A DNA stretch of 54,493 bases, from NCBI GenBank assembly GCA_002319815.1, contig DCFR01000034.1, positions 1 through 54,493 of the forward strand, read 5' to 3'. The notes beneath the pieces were generated by a model. The model saw nothing but the letters and a program-made list of their open reading frames with translations. It made no database searches and had not been told where the DNA came from. Source of the stretch: Megamonas sp. UBA1799 (GTDB taxonomy: Bacteria; Bacillota; Negativicutes; Selenomonadales; Selenomonadaceae). Within the stretch, counting starts at the first letter, position 1. Each line of letters begins with the position of its first letter. The translations under genes were made by a program, and so were the position numbers. This document shows, piece after piece, positions 1 through 9,435 of this stretch.

Positions 1-51
1 ATTTTTTTAGTGTCAAACTCGGGATCTTGTATAAAATTTAACTTAACACGT

Positions 52-80
52 ATTTTACACTCTTTTAAATCCATTGTCAA
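52..80 (-). promoter_or_regulatory. Strong sigma-A type promoter reading out of the left edge
   Basis: On the minus strand the -35 box TTGACA (75-80) is followed after 17 bp by the -10 box TAAAAT (52-57). This near-consensus promoter would start transcription near position 45 and read leftward out of the window. The transcript it drives is not visible. A second TTGACA lies at 12-17, with its -10 region outside the window. Confidence 0.6.
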
Positions 81-148
81 TACTTTTAAAATATTTTTTG
101 CCCCGTGCAGAAGAAAATCATTCGCACCCGATGCGCAAAGCATTACAA

Positions 149-835
149 TCAAGGAGATATTTGCTGCATTTCTTTCCAGATATGCAGAATATCCTCCCCG
201 TATGTTTTCCCCGGAACCGCCCATTTGCCATTCAGATCAGTCCAGGTATGAAGCCGTCCAAAAATCTCCGGATGCTTTTCCGCCAGCAGTGCATAACGTG
301 GGTCCACAATCGCTTTGACAGGCTTTTCCGTACTTACATAAGCTTTCAAATGCTGTATGTGCGCCCGCACGCCTTCTCGCGGTGAAGAAAAGGAATTCCC
401 ATAAACTCCGTTGCCGGTTGCTCCCAGGCCGCAATAATTATTCTGCTCCGGCAGCACATCCTTGCCATAACCAAAACACCCCGTCTCCTTGATCGCCTGA
501 CAAAGGGCAATATCGGGACGAATGCCTTCATCCATCGCCTCGGCATAATAATCACTTACAATATCTTCAACACTGCAATTCAAACGAGGCGATGGATTGT
601 GCCGGTTAATATAAGCCACAGCCTGCCAGGGACGGACTACGGGAGCACCAACAATTGAAACCGATTGAGAAGGATCCTCTGTCGGCAGCCCCGTTTCCTG
701 CCCCCGCTGATAAAAGAAAATGCCGCCGGCAATCAGCCCCATACAAAGAACGCCGACTGCCAGCAGCAGCATGCCCCAACGCGGCGCCCGATATTTTTTT
801 AAAAATTTTTCTTGGCGTTTCGACGTTTTACGCAT
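149..835 (-). CDS. Membrane-anchored glucosaminidase-domain protein
   Basis: A 228-residue protein with a basic N-terminus, one membrane segment at about residues 20-42 (a signal anchor), then an extracytoplasmic domain. The second half resembles the glucosaminidase family (Bax/FlgJ/LytG-like peptidoglycan hydrolases, PF01832): a segment with ALCQAIKETGCFGYG, then NNYCGLGATGNG and a later NGKWAVPG-YGEDI segment. The Glu in IKETG is the likely catalytic acid by analogy with the family. It probably trims peptidoglycan glycan strands in the cell wall. The start has a good ribosome binding site (AGAGGG, 7 bases upstream). It lies 26 bases after tyrS and may be co-transcribed with it. The exact bond cleaved cannot be read from sequence. 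Confidence 0.8.
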   Translation of the reverse strand: MRKTSKRQEKFLKKYRAPRWGMLLLAVGVLCMGLIAGGIFFYQRGQETGLPTEDPSQSVSIVGAPVVRPWQAVAYINRHNPSPRLNCSVEDIVSDYYAEAMDEGIRPDIALCQAIKETGCFGYGKDVLPEQNNYCGLGATGNGVYGNSFSSPREGVRAHIQHLKAYVSTEKPVKAIVDPRYALLAEKHPEIFGRLHTWTDLNGKWAVPGKTYGEDILHIWKEMQQISP

Positions 836-861
836 ATAAAATCCCTCTTTTAGCGGATGCT

Positions 862-2082
862 TCAGCTCCGTGTCAAACGGTAATACTTTTTCTTGCCTTT
901 TTTGACCAAAGCGACATTATCTTCAAAATCAGCATCGGTTAAAACATAGTCGGCATCTGCCAGTCTGCCGTCATTCAAAGAAACGCCATTCTGCTGAATG
1001 AGACGCCGGCCTTCGCCCTTCGAGGCAAAAACACCGCCAGCCGTTAAAACATCCAGCAGTTTCTGTCCCATATCCGCTGTCGTCACGGCAATTGTCGGCA
1101 TGTCCTCGGAACTTCCCTGACCGCCGAATACAGCCTCGGCTGCCGCCTGCGCCTTATCCGCTTCCGCCGCGCCATGAACCAGTTTGGTCACTTCATACGC
1201 CAGAATCTTTTTCGCCTCATTGATGGCAGCATCGCGCAGTCCGCCCAACCGATGCACTTCGTCCATCGGCAAAAAAGTCAGGAGTGCCAGACATTTTTCT
1301 ACATCGCCATCATCGACATTCCGCCAGTACTGATAAAAGTCATAGGGAGACGTCTTTTCCGGGTCCAGCCAAAGAGCGCCGCTGGCAGTTTTCCCCATTT
1401 TCTTCCCATCGCTTTTCGTCAAAAGCGTAAAGGTCAGCCCATATGCCGGCTTCGCCTCTTTGCGCCGGATGAGTTCAACGCCGGCAATAATATTTGACCA
1501 CTGATCATCGCCGCCCATTTGCAGTTTGCAGCCATAACGATGGTTAAGTTCCAGAAAATCATAGGCCTGCATGACCATATAATTAAACTCCAGGAAAGTC
1601 AGGCCCTGCTCCAGACGCTGTTTATAGCACTCAGCTGCCAGCATGCGATTCACAGAAAAATGTGGTCCGATATCCCGCAGCAGTTCAATATAATTCAGTT
1701 TGCGCAGCCAGTCGCCATTATTGACCATGAGTGCCTTATCTTCATGAAAATCAATAAAACGAGCCATTTGCTTCTTAAAGCAGTTGCAGTTATGTTCAAT
1801 TTTCTCATCCGTCAGCATTTGACGCATATCGCTGCGTCCCGAAGGATCTCCCACGGTACCGGTGCCGCCGCCGACCAAACAGACCGGCCGATGCCCCGCC
1901 CGCTGCAAATGCGACATCGCCATGAGCCCGAGGAAATGACCTACATGCAGGCTATCCGCCGTCGGATCAAACCCGATATAAAACGTCACTTGTTCATTTG
2001 CGAGCAAATCGCGTACTTCACTTTCATTGGTGCATTGTGCAATAAAACCGCGTTCCTTCAAGATATCATATACGTTTGCCAT
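862..2082 (-). CDS. tyrS: Tyrosine--tRNA ligase
   Basis: Charges tRNA-Tyr with tyrosine in the cytoplasm. The 406-residue length is normal for the bacterial TyrS (class I, short type). The HIGH motif appears as HVGH at 46-49 and the KMSKS loop as KMGKT at 228-232, both normal variants. The tyrosine-pocket region includes GGDDQWSN near 190-197. The C-terminal 65 residues form an S4-like RNA-binding domain ending in a basic tail. The start follows GAGAGGG. It sits 18 bases after the penicillin-binding protein gene, so it is probably read from the same transcript. No T-box leader is present, unlike many Firmicutes tyrS genes. Confidence 0.97.
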   Translation of the reverse strand: MANVYDILKERGFIAQCTNESEVRDLLANEQVTFYIGFDPTADSLHVGHFLGLMAMSHLQRAGHRPVCLVGGGTGTVGDPSGRSDMRQMLTDEKIEHNCNCFKKQMARFIDFHEDKALMVNNGDWLRKLNYIELLRDIGPHFSVNRMLAAECYKQRLEQGLTFLEFNYMVMQAYDFLELNHRYGCKLQMGGDDQWSNIIAGVELIRRKEAKPAYGLTFTLLTKSDGKKMGKTASGALWLDPEKTSPYDFYQYWRNVDDGDVEKCLALLTFLPMDEVHRLGGLRDAAINEAKKILAYEVTKLVHGAAEADKAQAAAEAVFGGQGSSEDMPTIAVTTADMGQKLLDVLTAGGVFASKGEGRRLIQQNGVSLNDGRLADADYVLTDADFEDNVALVKKGKKKYYRLTRS

Positions 2083-2100
2083 TGATCCCTCTCCAATTCA

Positions 2101-4197
2101 TCAATTTTTTCCCTTGGAAGCTCCGCCGCCCGGCCCCGGAGCTGTTGGCGCAGGCGCTGCCGGCTGAACCGGCAGCGGCTGCTTATTGTCGCCGCCCGGG
2201 TGCTCTTCACTGCGTTTTCCGGCATCTGTCTGCTGTGCCTTATTATCCGGACCCTTTTTATTTTTATCCGTGTCTTTTTTCTTGTTCTCATCCGTTATTT
2301 CATCAATGGTATCGCCTTTAATGCCCCGTGACCCATCAAAATTCTTTACTGGCGTTCCTTCCACCACCTTGCCCATAAAGAGCCGCCAGATTGTGGCCGG
2401 AAGATTGCCGCCGGTCATACCATCCAGATCCTCATTATCATCACAGCCAATCCATACGCCGGCAACCAGATCAGGCGTATAGCCGACAAACCAAGCGTCG
2501 CGGCAATCACTGGTAGTACCCGTCTTGCCTGCCGCCGGCCGGCCGATATTGGCCCCCGCGCCGGTACCATGCGCGACGACGCCCTGCAGCATATCCGTCA
2601 GCTCCGCTGCGCTGGTTTCACTCACCACGCTGCGCTGCTTGACCTCGGCCTGTTCCAAGACTTTGCCGTTGCGGTCCAACACTTTGAGAATCGCCACCGG
2701 CATCACATGAACTCCTTTGTTGGCAAAAGTGCCATAAGCACTCGTGAGCTCCAGCGGCGTCACACCTTTAGTAAGACCGCCCAAAGCCGTAGCCAGATTG
2801 CGGTCATTCTGCGGTCCTTCCAGGACAAACGTAGAAATTCCCATCTCCTGCGCATAATAAATCGGCTTGTCGATGCCCAACTTTTGGGCAACCTTAACTG
2901 TCGGCACATTGAGAGACCGTTCCGCTACCTGCCGCAGAGTCACCTTGCCGCTGAAAGTACGCTCGTAATTTTGCGGTGTCCAGTCGCCAATGGTAATCGG
3001 GCTGTCTTCAATAATTGTTGAAGGCGTAAATTTGCTCTCTAATGCCGCAATAAAGACAAACGACTTAAACGCCGATCCCGGCTGCCGCTCCGCCATCGTA
3101 GCGCGGTTAAACTGATCCGTGCCGCGTCCGCCTACCATAGCCCGAATCTGGCCCGTATGCGGATCAATCGCCACCAAGGCTCCCTGCGGCTGCTTGATGC
3201 CATTGCCATCAGTTCTAAACGTCGGCAATTTTTCCATTGCAGTTTCCGCCGCCTTCTGCATATCCATATCCAGCGTCGTATATATCTTCAAGCCGTCTTT
3301 ATAAACGGCATCCGCGCCATACTTGTCAATCAGCAGCTGGGTTATATAATCAATAAAATACGATGCCGTTGTTGTCGCTGCCGGTTTTTTCGGTTTGACC
3401 AGAGTAAGTTTCTCATTTTTTAACTTACGAGCGGTCGAAGCATCAATATAGTTATACTTTTCCATCTGATCCAGAACCGTCGCCTTACGTTCCTGCGCCG
3501 CCGCCAGATTATTGAAAGGCGAATAATAGTTCGGACTCTTCGGTATGCCCGCCAGCATAGCACACTCATTCAGCGTAAGTTCGGAGACATTCTTCCCAAA
3601 ATACGTCTGCGCTGCCGCCTGTACGCCGTAAGCACCCTGCCCAAAATAAATCTGATTCAGATAAAGCTCCAGAATTTCCTGCTTAGTAAACTGACGCTCC
3701 AACTGAAGCGCTAAAAACATTTCCTGAACCTTGCGCTTCAAAGTACGGTCCTGCGTCAGATAAGCATTTTTAGCCAGCTGCTGCGTAATCGTCGAGCCGC
3801 CTTCTGCGACGCCGCGATCCGTAATATTAGCCCAAAGTGCGCGTAAAATACCCCGCGGATCAATCCCGGAGTGTTCATAAAAGCGCGCGTCCTCAACAGC
3901 GACAAAGGCGTTCTGTAAATCCTTTGGAACCTGATTGAGTTTTACCGGAACACGGTTTTCCGCCGCATGCACATTGGCGATCTCATTACCGTTTACATCA
4001 TAAATCTGCGACGACGCCGGCGGATGAATATCATCGGCCAGATTTGGTTTTGTGTTCATGCTCGCCGTCAAAAATCCACACCCAATGCCGGTCAGCATGA
4101 CCAGCACAATTGCCATAAAGCCCAAAGCTATCCGAAATTTACCGCTGTGTTTTTTAGGTTTCTGAGCCGTCCGGCTCGCGGATGGACGTTTCTCCAT
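2101..4197 (-). CDS. Bifunctional penicillin-binding protein, PBP1A type
   Basis: Polymerises glycan strands and cross-links stem peptides during peptidoglycan synthesis. The 698-residue protein has a basic cytoplasmic start, one membrane helix at about 22-45, a GT51 glycosyltransferase domain with the catalytic Glu of VEDARFY at 102 and the GGSTITQQ motif near 133-140, then a transpeptidase domain with SxxK (SAFK, 375-378), SLN (428-430) and KTGT (558-561). The last 80 or so residues are a low-complexity tail rich in Lys, Asp, Pro and Ala, probably disordered and extracellular. A near-perfect AAGGAGG precedes the ATG. A class A enzyme of the mrcA/ponA family; the specific paralogue cannot be assigned. 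Confidence 0.93.
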   Translation of the reverse strand: MEKRPSASRTAQKPKKHSGKFRIALGFMAIVLVMLTGIGCGFLTASMNTKPNLADDIHPPASSQIYDVNGNEIANVHAAENRVPVKLNQVPKDLQNAFVAVEDARFYEHSGIDPRGILRALWANITDRGVAEGGSTITQQLAKNAYLTQDRTLKRKVQEMFLALQLERQFTKQEILELYLNQIYFGQGAYGVQAAAQTYFGKNVSELTLNECAMLAGIPKSPNYYSPFNNLAAAQERKATVLDQMEKYNYIDASTARKLKNEKLTLVKPKKPAATTTASYFIDYITQLLIDKYGADAVYKDGLKIYTTLDMDMQKAAETAMEKLPTFRTDGNGIKQPQGALVAIDPHTGQIRAMVGGRGTDQFNRATMAERQPGSAFKSFVFIAALESKFTPSTIIEDSPITIGDWTPQNYERTFSGKVTLRQVAERSLNVPTVKVAQKLGIDKPIYYAQEMGISTFVLEGPQNDRNLATALGGLTKGVTPLELTSAYGTFANKGVHVMPVAILKVLDRNGKVLEQAEVKQRSVVSETSAAELTDMLQGVVAHGTGAGANIGRPAAGKTGTTSDCRDAWFVGYTPDLVAGVWIGCDDNEDLDGMTGGNLPATIWRLFMGKVVEGTPVKNFDGSRGIKGDTIDEITDENKKKDTDKNKKGPDNKAQQTDAGKRSEEHPGGDNKQPLPVQPAAPAPTAPGPGGGASKGKN

Positions 4198-4226
4198 GAG
4201 GATCCTCCTTCATAACTACGCCTATC

Positions 4227-4232
4227 ATTTTA
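4227..4232 (-). promoter_or_regulatory. Possible extended -10 promoter for the PBP gene
   Basis: Minus-strand TGGTAAAAT gives a TGn-extended -10 box about 30 bases before the PBP start. There is no clear -35 box at the right distance, so the call is weak. The gap to mutS2 is only 60 bases and read-through from mutS2 is an alternative. Confidence 0.35.
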
Positions 4233-4257
4233 CCATAAATTGCAATCTTCCGCAGTG

Positions 4258-6621
4258 CTATTTTAAATTTACCAGAGTCGCACCCGTGCCGCCCTCATCT
4301 ATATCAGCAAAATTAAAATCTTTTACACTTTTATGACGCTTCAGATACCCATGAATACCTTTACGCAAAGCGCCGGTCCCTTTTCCATGGATAATCAGCA
4401 CCTGCTTCAAGCCGGCCAGCGCCGCATCATCAAGAAACTTGCCGACGATCTGCTCGCCTTCGTCAACCATAAGGCCGCGAATATCCAGCTCCCGATGCGC
4501 GGCGGCCACCTTCTGCATATATAATGCCGACGTATGCGTATTCCGCTCCGCTTCTGCCGCTTTGCCGCTGGACACGAACCGACATCCGGAAGCTTTCACG
4601 GTCATTTTCATACTGCCCAGCTGCACAGTCAGTTCCTGCCCATCCATCGCCGCCACTGTACCCTTTTGTGCCAAAGATAAAACATAAACCGTATCGCCGA
4701 CAGCCAGAGATGACAAATCGAGGCGCTGCCGATAGGTTTTATCCGCCACAATACTGGAACGCACCCGCGACGATGATTCCTTCAGCTGATCCCGCGCCGT
4801 CTGGATCACTTGCTGCCGCTTCTTGCTGCCCTGATCCCGGAACTGCTCTTTGAGTTCCTTGATCACTTCTTCCGATTCACGCCGGGTGCGTCTGACCAAA
4901 GTCGCACTTTCTTCCCGTGCTTTACGGATAATCGCCGCTTTTTTCTGCAGCAGTTCATTTTTCATTGTTTCCAGTTTGCTTTCCAACTGTGTGACGCGCT
5001 GCTGCCGTTCCATAATATCGGCATTGCGCTGTTCATACATGATTTTTTCATGCTCAAGCTCATTAATTACATGTTCAAACTGCGCATGATCTGCCTGAAT
5101 CAGCTGCCCGGCCCGCAGAACCAAAGATGCGGGCAGGCCAAGCCGCCGGCTGATCGCAAATGCATTGCTGGCGCCGGGAATACCAATCAGCAGCCGATAG
5201 GTAGGCCGCAGGGTCTTGACATCAAATTCCACGCAGGCATTTTCAATGCCTTCCTGCGTATAAGCAAATGTTTTCAGTTCGGAATAATGTGTGGTCGCCA
5301 CAACACTGATCTTGTTTTTCAGCAACTGTTCCAGAATAGCCATAGCCAGTGAAGCCCCTTCTTCCGGATCAGTACCGGCGCCCAGTTCATCCAGCAAAAG
5401 CAGATCGGTTGTTTCCGCCTGCTGCAAGATGGACACCATATGCGTCATATGGGAGGAAAAGGTACTCAGACTTTGCTCAATGCTCTGTTCGTCGCCAATA
5501 TCAGCATATATATTATGATATACGGGCATTTCTGACCCAAACGCCGCCGGAATAAAACAGCCGGACTGCGCCATAAGCGCCAGCAGACCCAGTGTCTTCA
5601 TACAGACTGTCTTGCCGCCGGTATTCGGTCCGGTGATCAGCAGCATACGATAAGGATCGCCCAGACGAATATCAATGGGCACGACTTTAGCCGCGACAAT
5701 CAATGGATGGCGAGCTTGCTGCAGGCGAACCCGGCCTTCATCATTGAGCACGGGCTCAACTGCCTGCATCCGCCGCGCCAGCTTGGCCTTGGCAAAGGTA
5801 AAGTCTACTTTAGCCAGAATCTGCAAATTCTCCTGCAAGGTATCGCCGCTGCGGCCAATCTGCTCCGACAAACTGCGCAAAATGCGCTCGACTTCATGAT
5901 GCTCAGCCAAAGTAAGCTGCTTAATATCGTTATTCAGCTCAACCACAGCCATCGGCTCAATAAAAAGAGTTGCACCGGTAGCCGACTGATCGTGGACTAT
6001 GCCGGGAAAAGCATGCCGATATTCCTGCTTGACGGGAATCACATACCGATCCCCGCGCATAGTCACAATCGCATCCTGAAAAGCTTTTTGATATTCCGGC
6101 GCATGCAGAATCCCAGTCAGGGAAGATTTTACCCTTGCCTGCGACGAGCGGATTTCCCGACGGATACGCGCCAGCTCAACACTGGCCTCATCCCGAAGAC
6201 TGCCATGTTCATCGATGGCATTGTCAAGATTATGCTCCAACTGCCCCAGGATTTCAATGCTCCGGGCCCATTCCTTCAATAGCGGTGCATCTGTTTCCAA
6301 GCCGCGAAAGAACTGTTTTAGATTCCGCATCGCATAAAGTGTACTCATGACCTCCGTGATATCGGTTATTTCCAGCACGGCACCCAAGTGTACTTTTTTG
6401 ATCTGGGAACGAATGTCCCGAATGCCGCCCAAAGGCGGCGATGCCAGCTGCATGACCGTCAGAGCTTCTGCCGTCTGCTGTAGCTGTTCTTGGGCTTCGT
6501 CAAAATCATCCGTCGGCAAAAGAGACCCCGCCATTTCTTTACCAAGAACGGAGCCTGCATCCTCTTGCAGCAAGGCCAGTATTTTTTCATATTCCAGTGT
6601 TTTTAATGCTTCTTTTTCCAT
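4258..6621 (-). CDS. mutS2: Endonuclease MutS2 (ribosome-collision/recombination factor)
   Basis: A 787-residue MutS2. It has a MutS-like lever/clamp region, a P-loop ATPase with GPNTGGKT at 331-338 and Walker B LLLLDELGAGTDPEEGA, a long charged coiled coil at about 515-620, and a C-terminal Smr nuclease domain starting near 713 with LDIRG and HGKGTGALR. There is no N-terminal mismatch-recognition domain, which separates it from MutS. Family knowledge: MutS2 suppresses homologous recombination in some species and splits collided ribosomes in Bacillus subtilis. The ribosome binding site is weak (AGG about 13 bases upstream), suggesting coupling to the U32 gene, which ends 23 bases earlier. Confidence 0.95.
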   Translation of the reverse strand: MEKEALKTLEYEKILALLQEDAGSVLGKEMAGSLLPTDDFDEAQEQLQQTAEALTVMQLASPPLGGIRDIRSQIKKVHLGAVLEITDITEVMSTLYAMRNLKQFFRGLETDAPLLKEWARSIEILGQLEHNLDNAIDEHGSLRDEASVELARIRREIRSSQARVKSSLTGILHAPEYQKAFQDAIVTMRGDRYVIPVKQEYRHAFPGIVHDQSATGATLFIEPMAVVELNNDIKQLTLAEHHEVERILRSLSEQIGRSGDTLQENLQILAKVDFTFAKAKLARRMQAVEPVLNDEGRVRLQQARHPLIVAAKVVPIDIRLGDPYRMLLITGPNTGGKTVCMKTLGLLALMAQSGCFIPAAFGSEMPVYHNIYADIGDEQSIEQSLSTFSSHMTHMVSILQQAETTDLLLLDELGAGTDPEEGASLAMAILEQLLKNKISVVATTHYSELKTFAYTQEGIENACVEFDVKTLRPTYRLLIGIPGASNAFAISRRLGLPASLVLRAGQLIQADHAQFEHVINELEHEKIMYEQRNADIMERQQRVTQLESKLETMKNELLQKKAAIIRKAREESATLVRRTRRESEEVIKELKEQFRDQGSKKRQQVIQTARDQLKESSSRVRSSIVADKTYRQRLDLSSLAVGDTVYVLSLAQKGTVAAMDGQELTVQLGSMKMTVKASGCRFVSSGKAAEAERNTHTSALYMQKVAAAHRELDIRGLMVDEGEQIVGKFLDDAALAGLKQVLIIHGKGTGALRKGIHGYLKRHKSVKDFNFADIDEGGTGATLVNLK

Positions 6622-6644
6622 AATAGTTTCTATACCTGATCCCT

Positions 6645-9134
6645 TTATAAAACGCCGCGAAAATAATGACCGCGCGTAATATCTTTTCCCTCGATGACCT
6701 GACTGCGTTCCTTCTGCTCCGGCGTCAGATCCGCCGACAGGTTCATAAATTCACGGTAAGCTGAAATCATCCGCCGCAAAGCATCAGCATCCATTGCCTT
6801 GCCTTCAATCCGCAGGCGGGAAATCCCGAGAGGCGCAAACCTCATGGCATGCGGCAGCAGGCTCAGCGTCTTGGCATTGAGCACATGCATGTGACAAAAC
6901 TGGTCCATCACCAACGGAAAACGTTCTTCTTTCCGATCTTTCAAGGCATATTCTGCCGCCCGCTGCCGGCAAGGCTGCGAACAGTGCCCGCTGCCGGTGT
7001 CCCCCAGAAAACTGCCGGCAACACAATAATCAGAAACCATCAGTTCCAGCCGTCCATGTACAATGCATTCCAGCGGCAGCGGCCGATGCGCCGCCAGAGC
7101 TTCTATCTGGGAAAAGTTCAGCTCCGGCGACAAGGTAGCGCTCTGCACTCCCAGATCCTTTAGAGCCGAAAGCGTCAGCTGATTGTACGCGATCAAAGAA
7201 AAATCGGTATGCAGCGAAAACGGCGTCTGCTCCCGCAGCAAAAACAAGGAGGCGATATTATGCACATAGACTTCATCCGGGGCAAACGCCCGGAAATCTT
7301 CCATAAGCTGCATAAAGGCCTTCATTGCATTGTCGCGGATAATACGCGGCGTATTAAAGTAAATACTGCGCCCCATCTGGCGCGCCAGCTGCCATACCTC
7401 ATGATACGCCGCCGTCGTAAGCACTTCATGCGAATAAGATTCTCCGCCAAAAAGCACCCCATCCGCGCCGGCCTGCAGTGCGGCCTTTGCTTTAGCAACT
7501 GTATCCACACTGACAATAAGCTGCGCCCGCGGCTCAGCCGGCATCTCCGGTGGCAGCTGCAAGGGAGCCGCTGCTGGAGCCGCCGGCCGTTCATATGGCT
7601 CTAAACGCCGGGCATCGAGCAATTCAACCGCCCGACGGCGCGTCTCATTGATTTCACTAACCGGAACCATCACTTCGCCCACAAGACTGATCTCCAGATT
7701 TTCCAAAGAGTACACCGTCGTTCCCAACCGGGAAAGCTGTTTTTGGATCACTTCCTGGGTCAGCGGACGCTTTTTTGCTGCTTCACCGATAAAAGCTGAC
7801 GCTGCTTCCGCCGAAAAGCCGTCCGCCGAAGTAAGCATGATACGGAACGGCTCGCCAACCGCCGCTCGTACGTTGACATTAACCGGAATGCGCCGCACCG
7901 GTGCACCACTATGAAAGAGGGCCCGGGCTGTTTCCATCAGTCTCGCGTCAAAAACCCGAAACACACGGTCATGTTCACGCACAAACGAGGCTAAAGGAAA
8001 GCTTACTTCATCGCCGGCGGCTGCCGCCGTCAGTTTTGCTTCCCGGCTATCTTCTATATCACGAATCGTAGCCGTCACCCGGCCGCCAACCTTCACCCAG
8101 AAGTCGACTTCATCGCCTTCATGCAAAGCATCGGAAAGTTTCACCCAGACCCTGCGCCGACTGTCATCATAACGCAGCACCCGGCCAATGAGCAGCCCGC
8201 GGTTATTCGGCCGCCGGTCACTCATCATTTCCCGGCCTGGTTGTTTTTCCAAATAGGCCGTGGTAAAGTCCCGATTAAAAATCTGCGCCAATCGCCGCCG
8301 ATCTTCTTCCGAAACGCTGTAGCCTTCGTCCGAAGCGGCGGCGTCAATCGCCCGCCGATAAACATCGGTAACGATTCCCACATATTCCGGACGCTTCATC
8401 CGGCCTTCAATTTTTAGCGATGCAACGCCAGCAGCCAGCAGTTCCGGCAGTAAGCCAATCGTATTCAGATCCCGCGGCGACAGCAAATAATGTCCGGCCG
8501 TATCCTCTAATAAATCCGTACCAGACCGGTCAACCAAAGTATAAGGAAGCCGGCAGGGCTGCGCACAGCGGCCGCGATTGCCCGAACGCCCTCCGATCAT
8601 GCTGCTCATCAGACATTGCCCGGAATAGCAGATGCATAACGCACCATGGGCAAAAACTTCAATCTCCACCCGGCTGTGCGCACAAATATAGCGAATATCC
8701 TGCAGCGACATTTCCCGCGACAAGACTACGCGGCGAAAACCCATTTTTTCGAGCGCCTGGACGCCGGCAAGATTATGCACCGTCATCTGCGTGCTGGCAT
8801 GCAGCGGCAACGCGGGAACGACCTGATGGGCCAGACGCGCCACGCCCAGATCCTGCACCAGAACTGCATCCACGCCGGCCGCATACAAAAAGCGCAGATA
8901 ATCGGCCACAAGCGGCAATTCCGCATCATCGACAATCGTATTGACGGTCACATGTACGGCCACACCGCGCAAATGAGCCAGAAGAACAGCCTCCTTCAGC
9001 CCTTCTTCATCAAAATTATCCGCATTGGCCCGTGCGCCAAAACGGCTGCCCGCCAAATAAACGGCATTTGCGCCGCTTTCTATCGCAGCAATCAATGCCT
9101 CCCGGCTTCCCGCCGGAGCTAACAATTCAACCAA
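6645..9134 (-). CDS. Large U32 family protein with DUF3656, RlhA-like (RNA hydroxylation)
   Basis: 829 residues. Residues 1-330 are a U32 domain with the family Cys cluster (Cys 167, 169, 174, 190, 194, context HGALCICYSGQC and RCAQPC). A middle region at about 380-520 looks like DUF3656. The last 280 residues form a second, diverged U32-like module with LECIVHG, SDYC and HCSQPC. The known RlhA of Escherichia coli hydroxylates C2501 of 23S rRNA and its U32 relatives TrhP hydroxylate tRNA wobble uridine, so an RNA-hydroxylating role is more likely than proteolysis; the old name peptidase U32/collagenase is probably misleading. The start is TTG at 9134, chosen because GGAGG lies 7 bases upstream. 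Confidence 0.85.
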   Translation of the reverse strand: MVELLAPAGSREALIAAIESGANAVYLAGSRFGARANADNFDEEGLKEAVLLAHLRGVAVHVTVNTIVDDAELPLVADYLRFLYAAGVDAVLVQDLGVARLAHQVVPALPLHASTQMTVHNLAGVQALEKMGFRRVVLSREMSLQDIRYICAHSRVEIEVFAHGALCICYSGQCLMSSMIGGRSGNRGRCAQPCRLPYTLVDRSGTDLLEDTAGHYLLSPRDLNTIGLLPELLAAGVASLKIEGRMKRPEYVGIVTDVYRRAIDAAASDEGYSVSEEDRRRLAQIFNRDFTTAYLEKQPGREMMSDRRPNNRGLLIGRVLRYDDSRRRVWVKLSDALHEGDEVDFWVKVGGRVTATIRDIEDSREAKLTAAAAGDEVSFPLASFVREHDRVFRVFDARLMETARALFHSGAPVRRIPVNVNVRAAVGEPFRIMLTSADGFSAEAASAFIGEAAKKRPLTQEVIQKQLSRLGTTVYSLENLEISLVGEVMVPVSEINETRRRAVELLDARRLEPYERPAAPAAAPLQLPPEMPAEPRAQLIVSVDTVAKAKAALQAGADGVLFGGESYSHEVLTTAAYHEVWQLARQMGRSIYFNTPRIIRDNAMKAFMQLMEDFRAFAPDEVYVHNIASLFLLREQTPFSLHTDFSLIAYNQLTLSALKDLGVQSATLSPELNFSQIEALAAHRPLPLECIVHGRLELMVSDYCVAGSFLGDTGSGHCSQPCRQRAAEYALKDRKEERFPLVMDQFCHMHVLNAKTLSLLPHAMRFAPLGISRLRIEGKAMDADALRRMISAYREFMNLSADLTPEQKERSQVIEGKDITRGHYFRGVL

Positions 9135-9165
9135 GATACTTTCCTCCGCCCATCGTATTTCTGCT

Positions 9166-9195
9166 ATTCTAGCACAATCTTATGAAAAAGCACAA
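9166..9195 (-). promoter_or_regulatory. Promoter for the U32 (RlhA-like) gene
   Basis: Minus-strand -35 TTGTGC (9190-9195), 18-bp spacer, -10 TAGAAT (9166-9171). It lies between the 49-residue ORF and the TTG start of the U32 gene, giving a leader of about 25 bases. It could also serve the downstream mutS2-PBP-tyrS genes. Confidence 0.45.
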
Positions 9196-9196
9196 A

Positions 9197-9346
9197 TTAT
9201 TTTTTTCCCTTTGCCGCCGGCTTCGAGCTGTTCTGCTCACTTCTTTTTGGTGGCCGCCGTTTACGCGCTTCCTTATACAGCATAACAAATCCTATCGTAG
9301 ATAAAACGGTAGCCACCGCATACAAAATCAACGTTTGTTCATCCAT
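9197..9346 (-). CDS. Small single-pass membrane protein, 49 residues
   Basis: A short gene with a strong ribosome binding site (GGAGGG, 7 bases before the ATG at 9346) and stop TAA at 9197. The protein starts MDEQTLILYAVATV, has one hydrophobic segment (about residues 5-23), then a strongly basic tail with EARKRRPPKR and KPAAKGKK. By the positive-inside rule the tail would be cytoplasmic. It stands alone between the scpB terminator and the promoter of the U32 gene. I do not recognise the family. The basic tail is reminiscent of small proteins that touch nucleic acid or ribosomes at the membrane, but that is only an impression. Confidence 0.6.
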   Translation of the reverse strand: MDEQTLILYAVATVLSTIGFVMLYKEARKRRPPKRSEQNSSKPAAKGKK

Positions 9347-9435
9347 TGTTTGTACCCTCCCCTTGCATTTCCTTGCCTTAACCCCATCCGGATCATCACT
9401 CTGAATGGAGCCCTGCTCCTATTTCTCTCCACGGT

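Noticed and set aside
1..148. Terminator for the glucosaminidase gene in the left edge
   Set aside because: No stem followed by a T run could be defined; only a promoter is seen.
2083..2100. T-box leader for tyrS
   Set aside because: Only 18 bases separate it from the PBP gene, too short for a T-box; none seen before trpS either.
6645..9134. U32 protein as a collagenase
   Set aside because: The family members studied are RNA hydroxylases; the Cys cluster and DUF3656 fit that.
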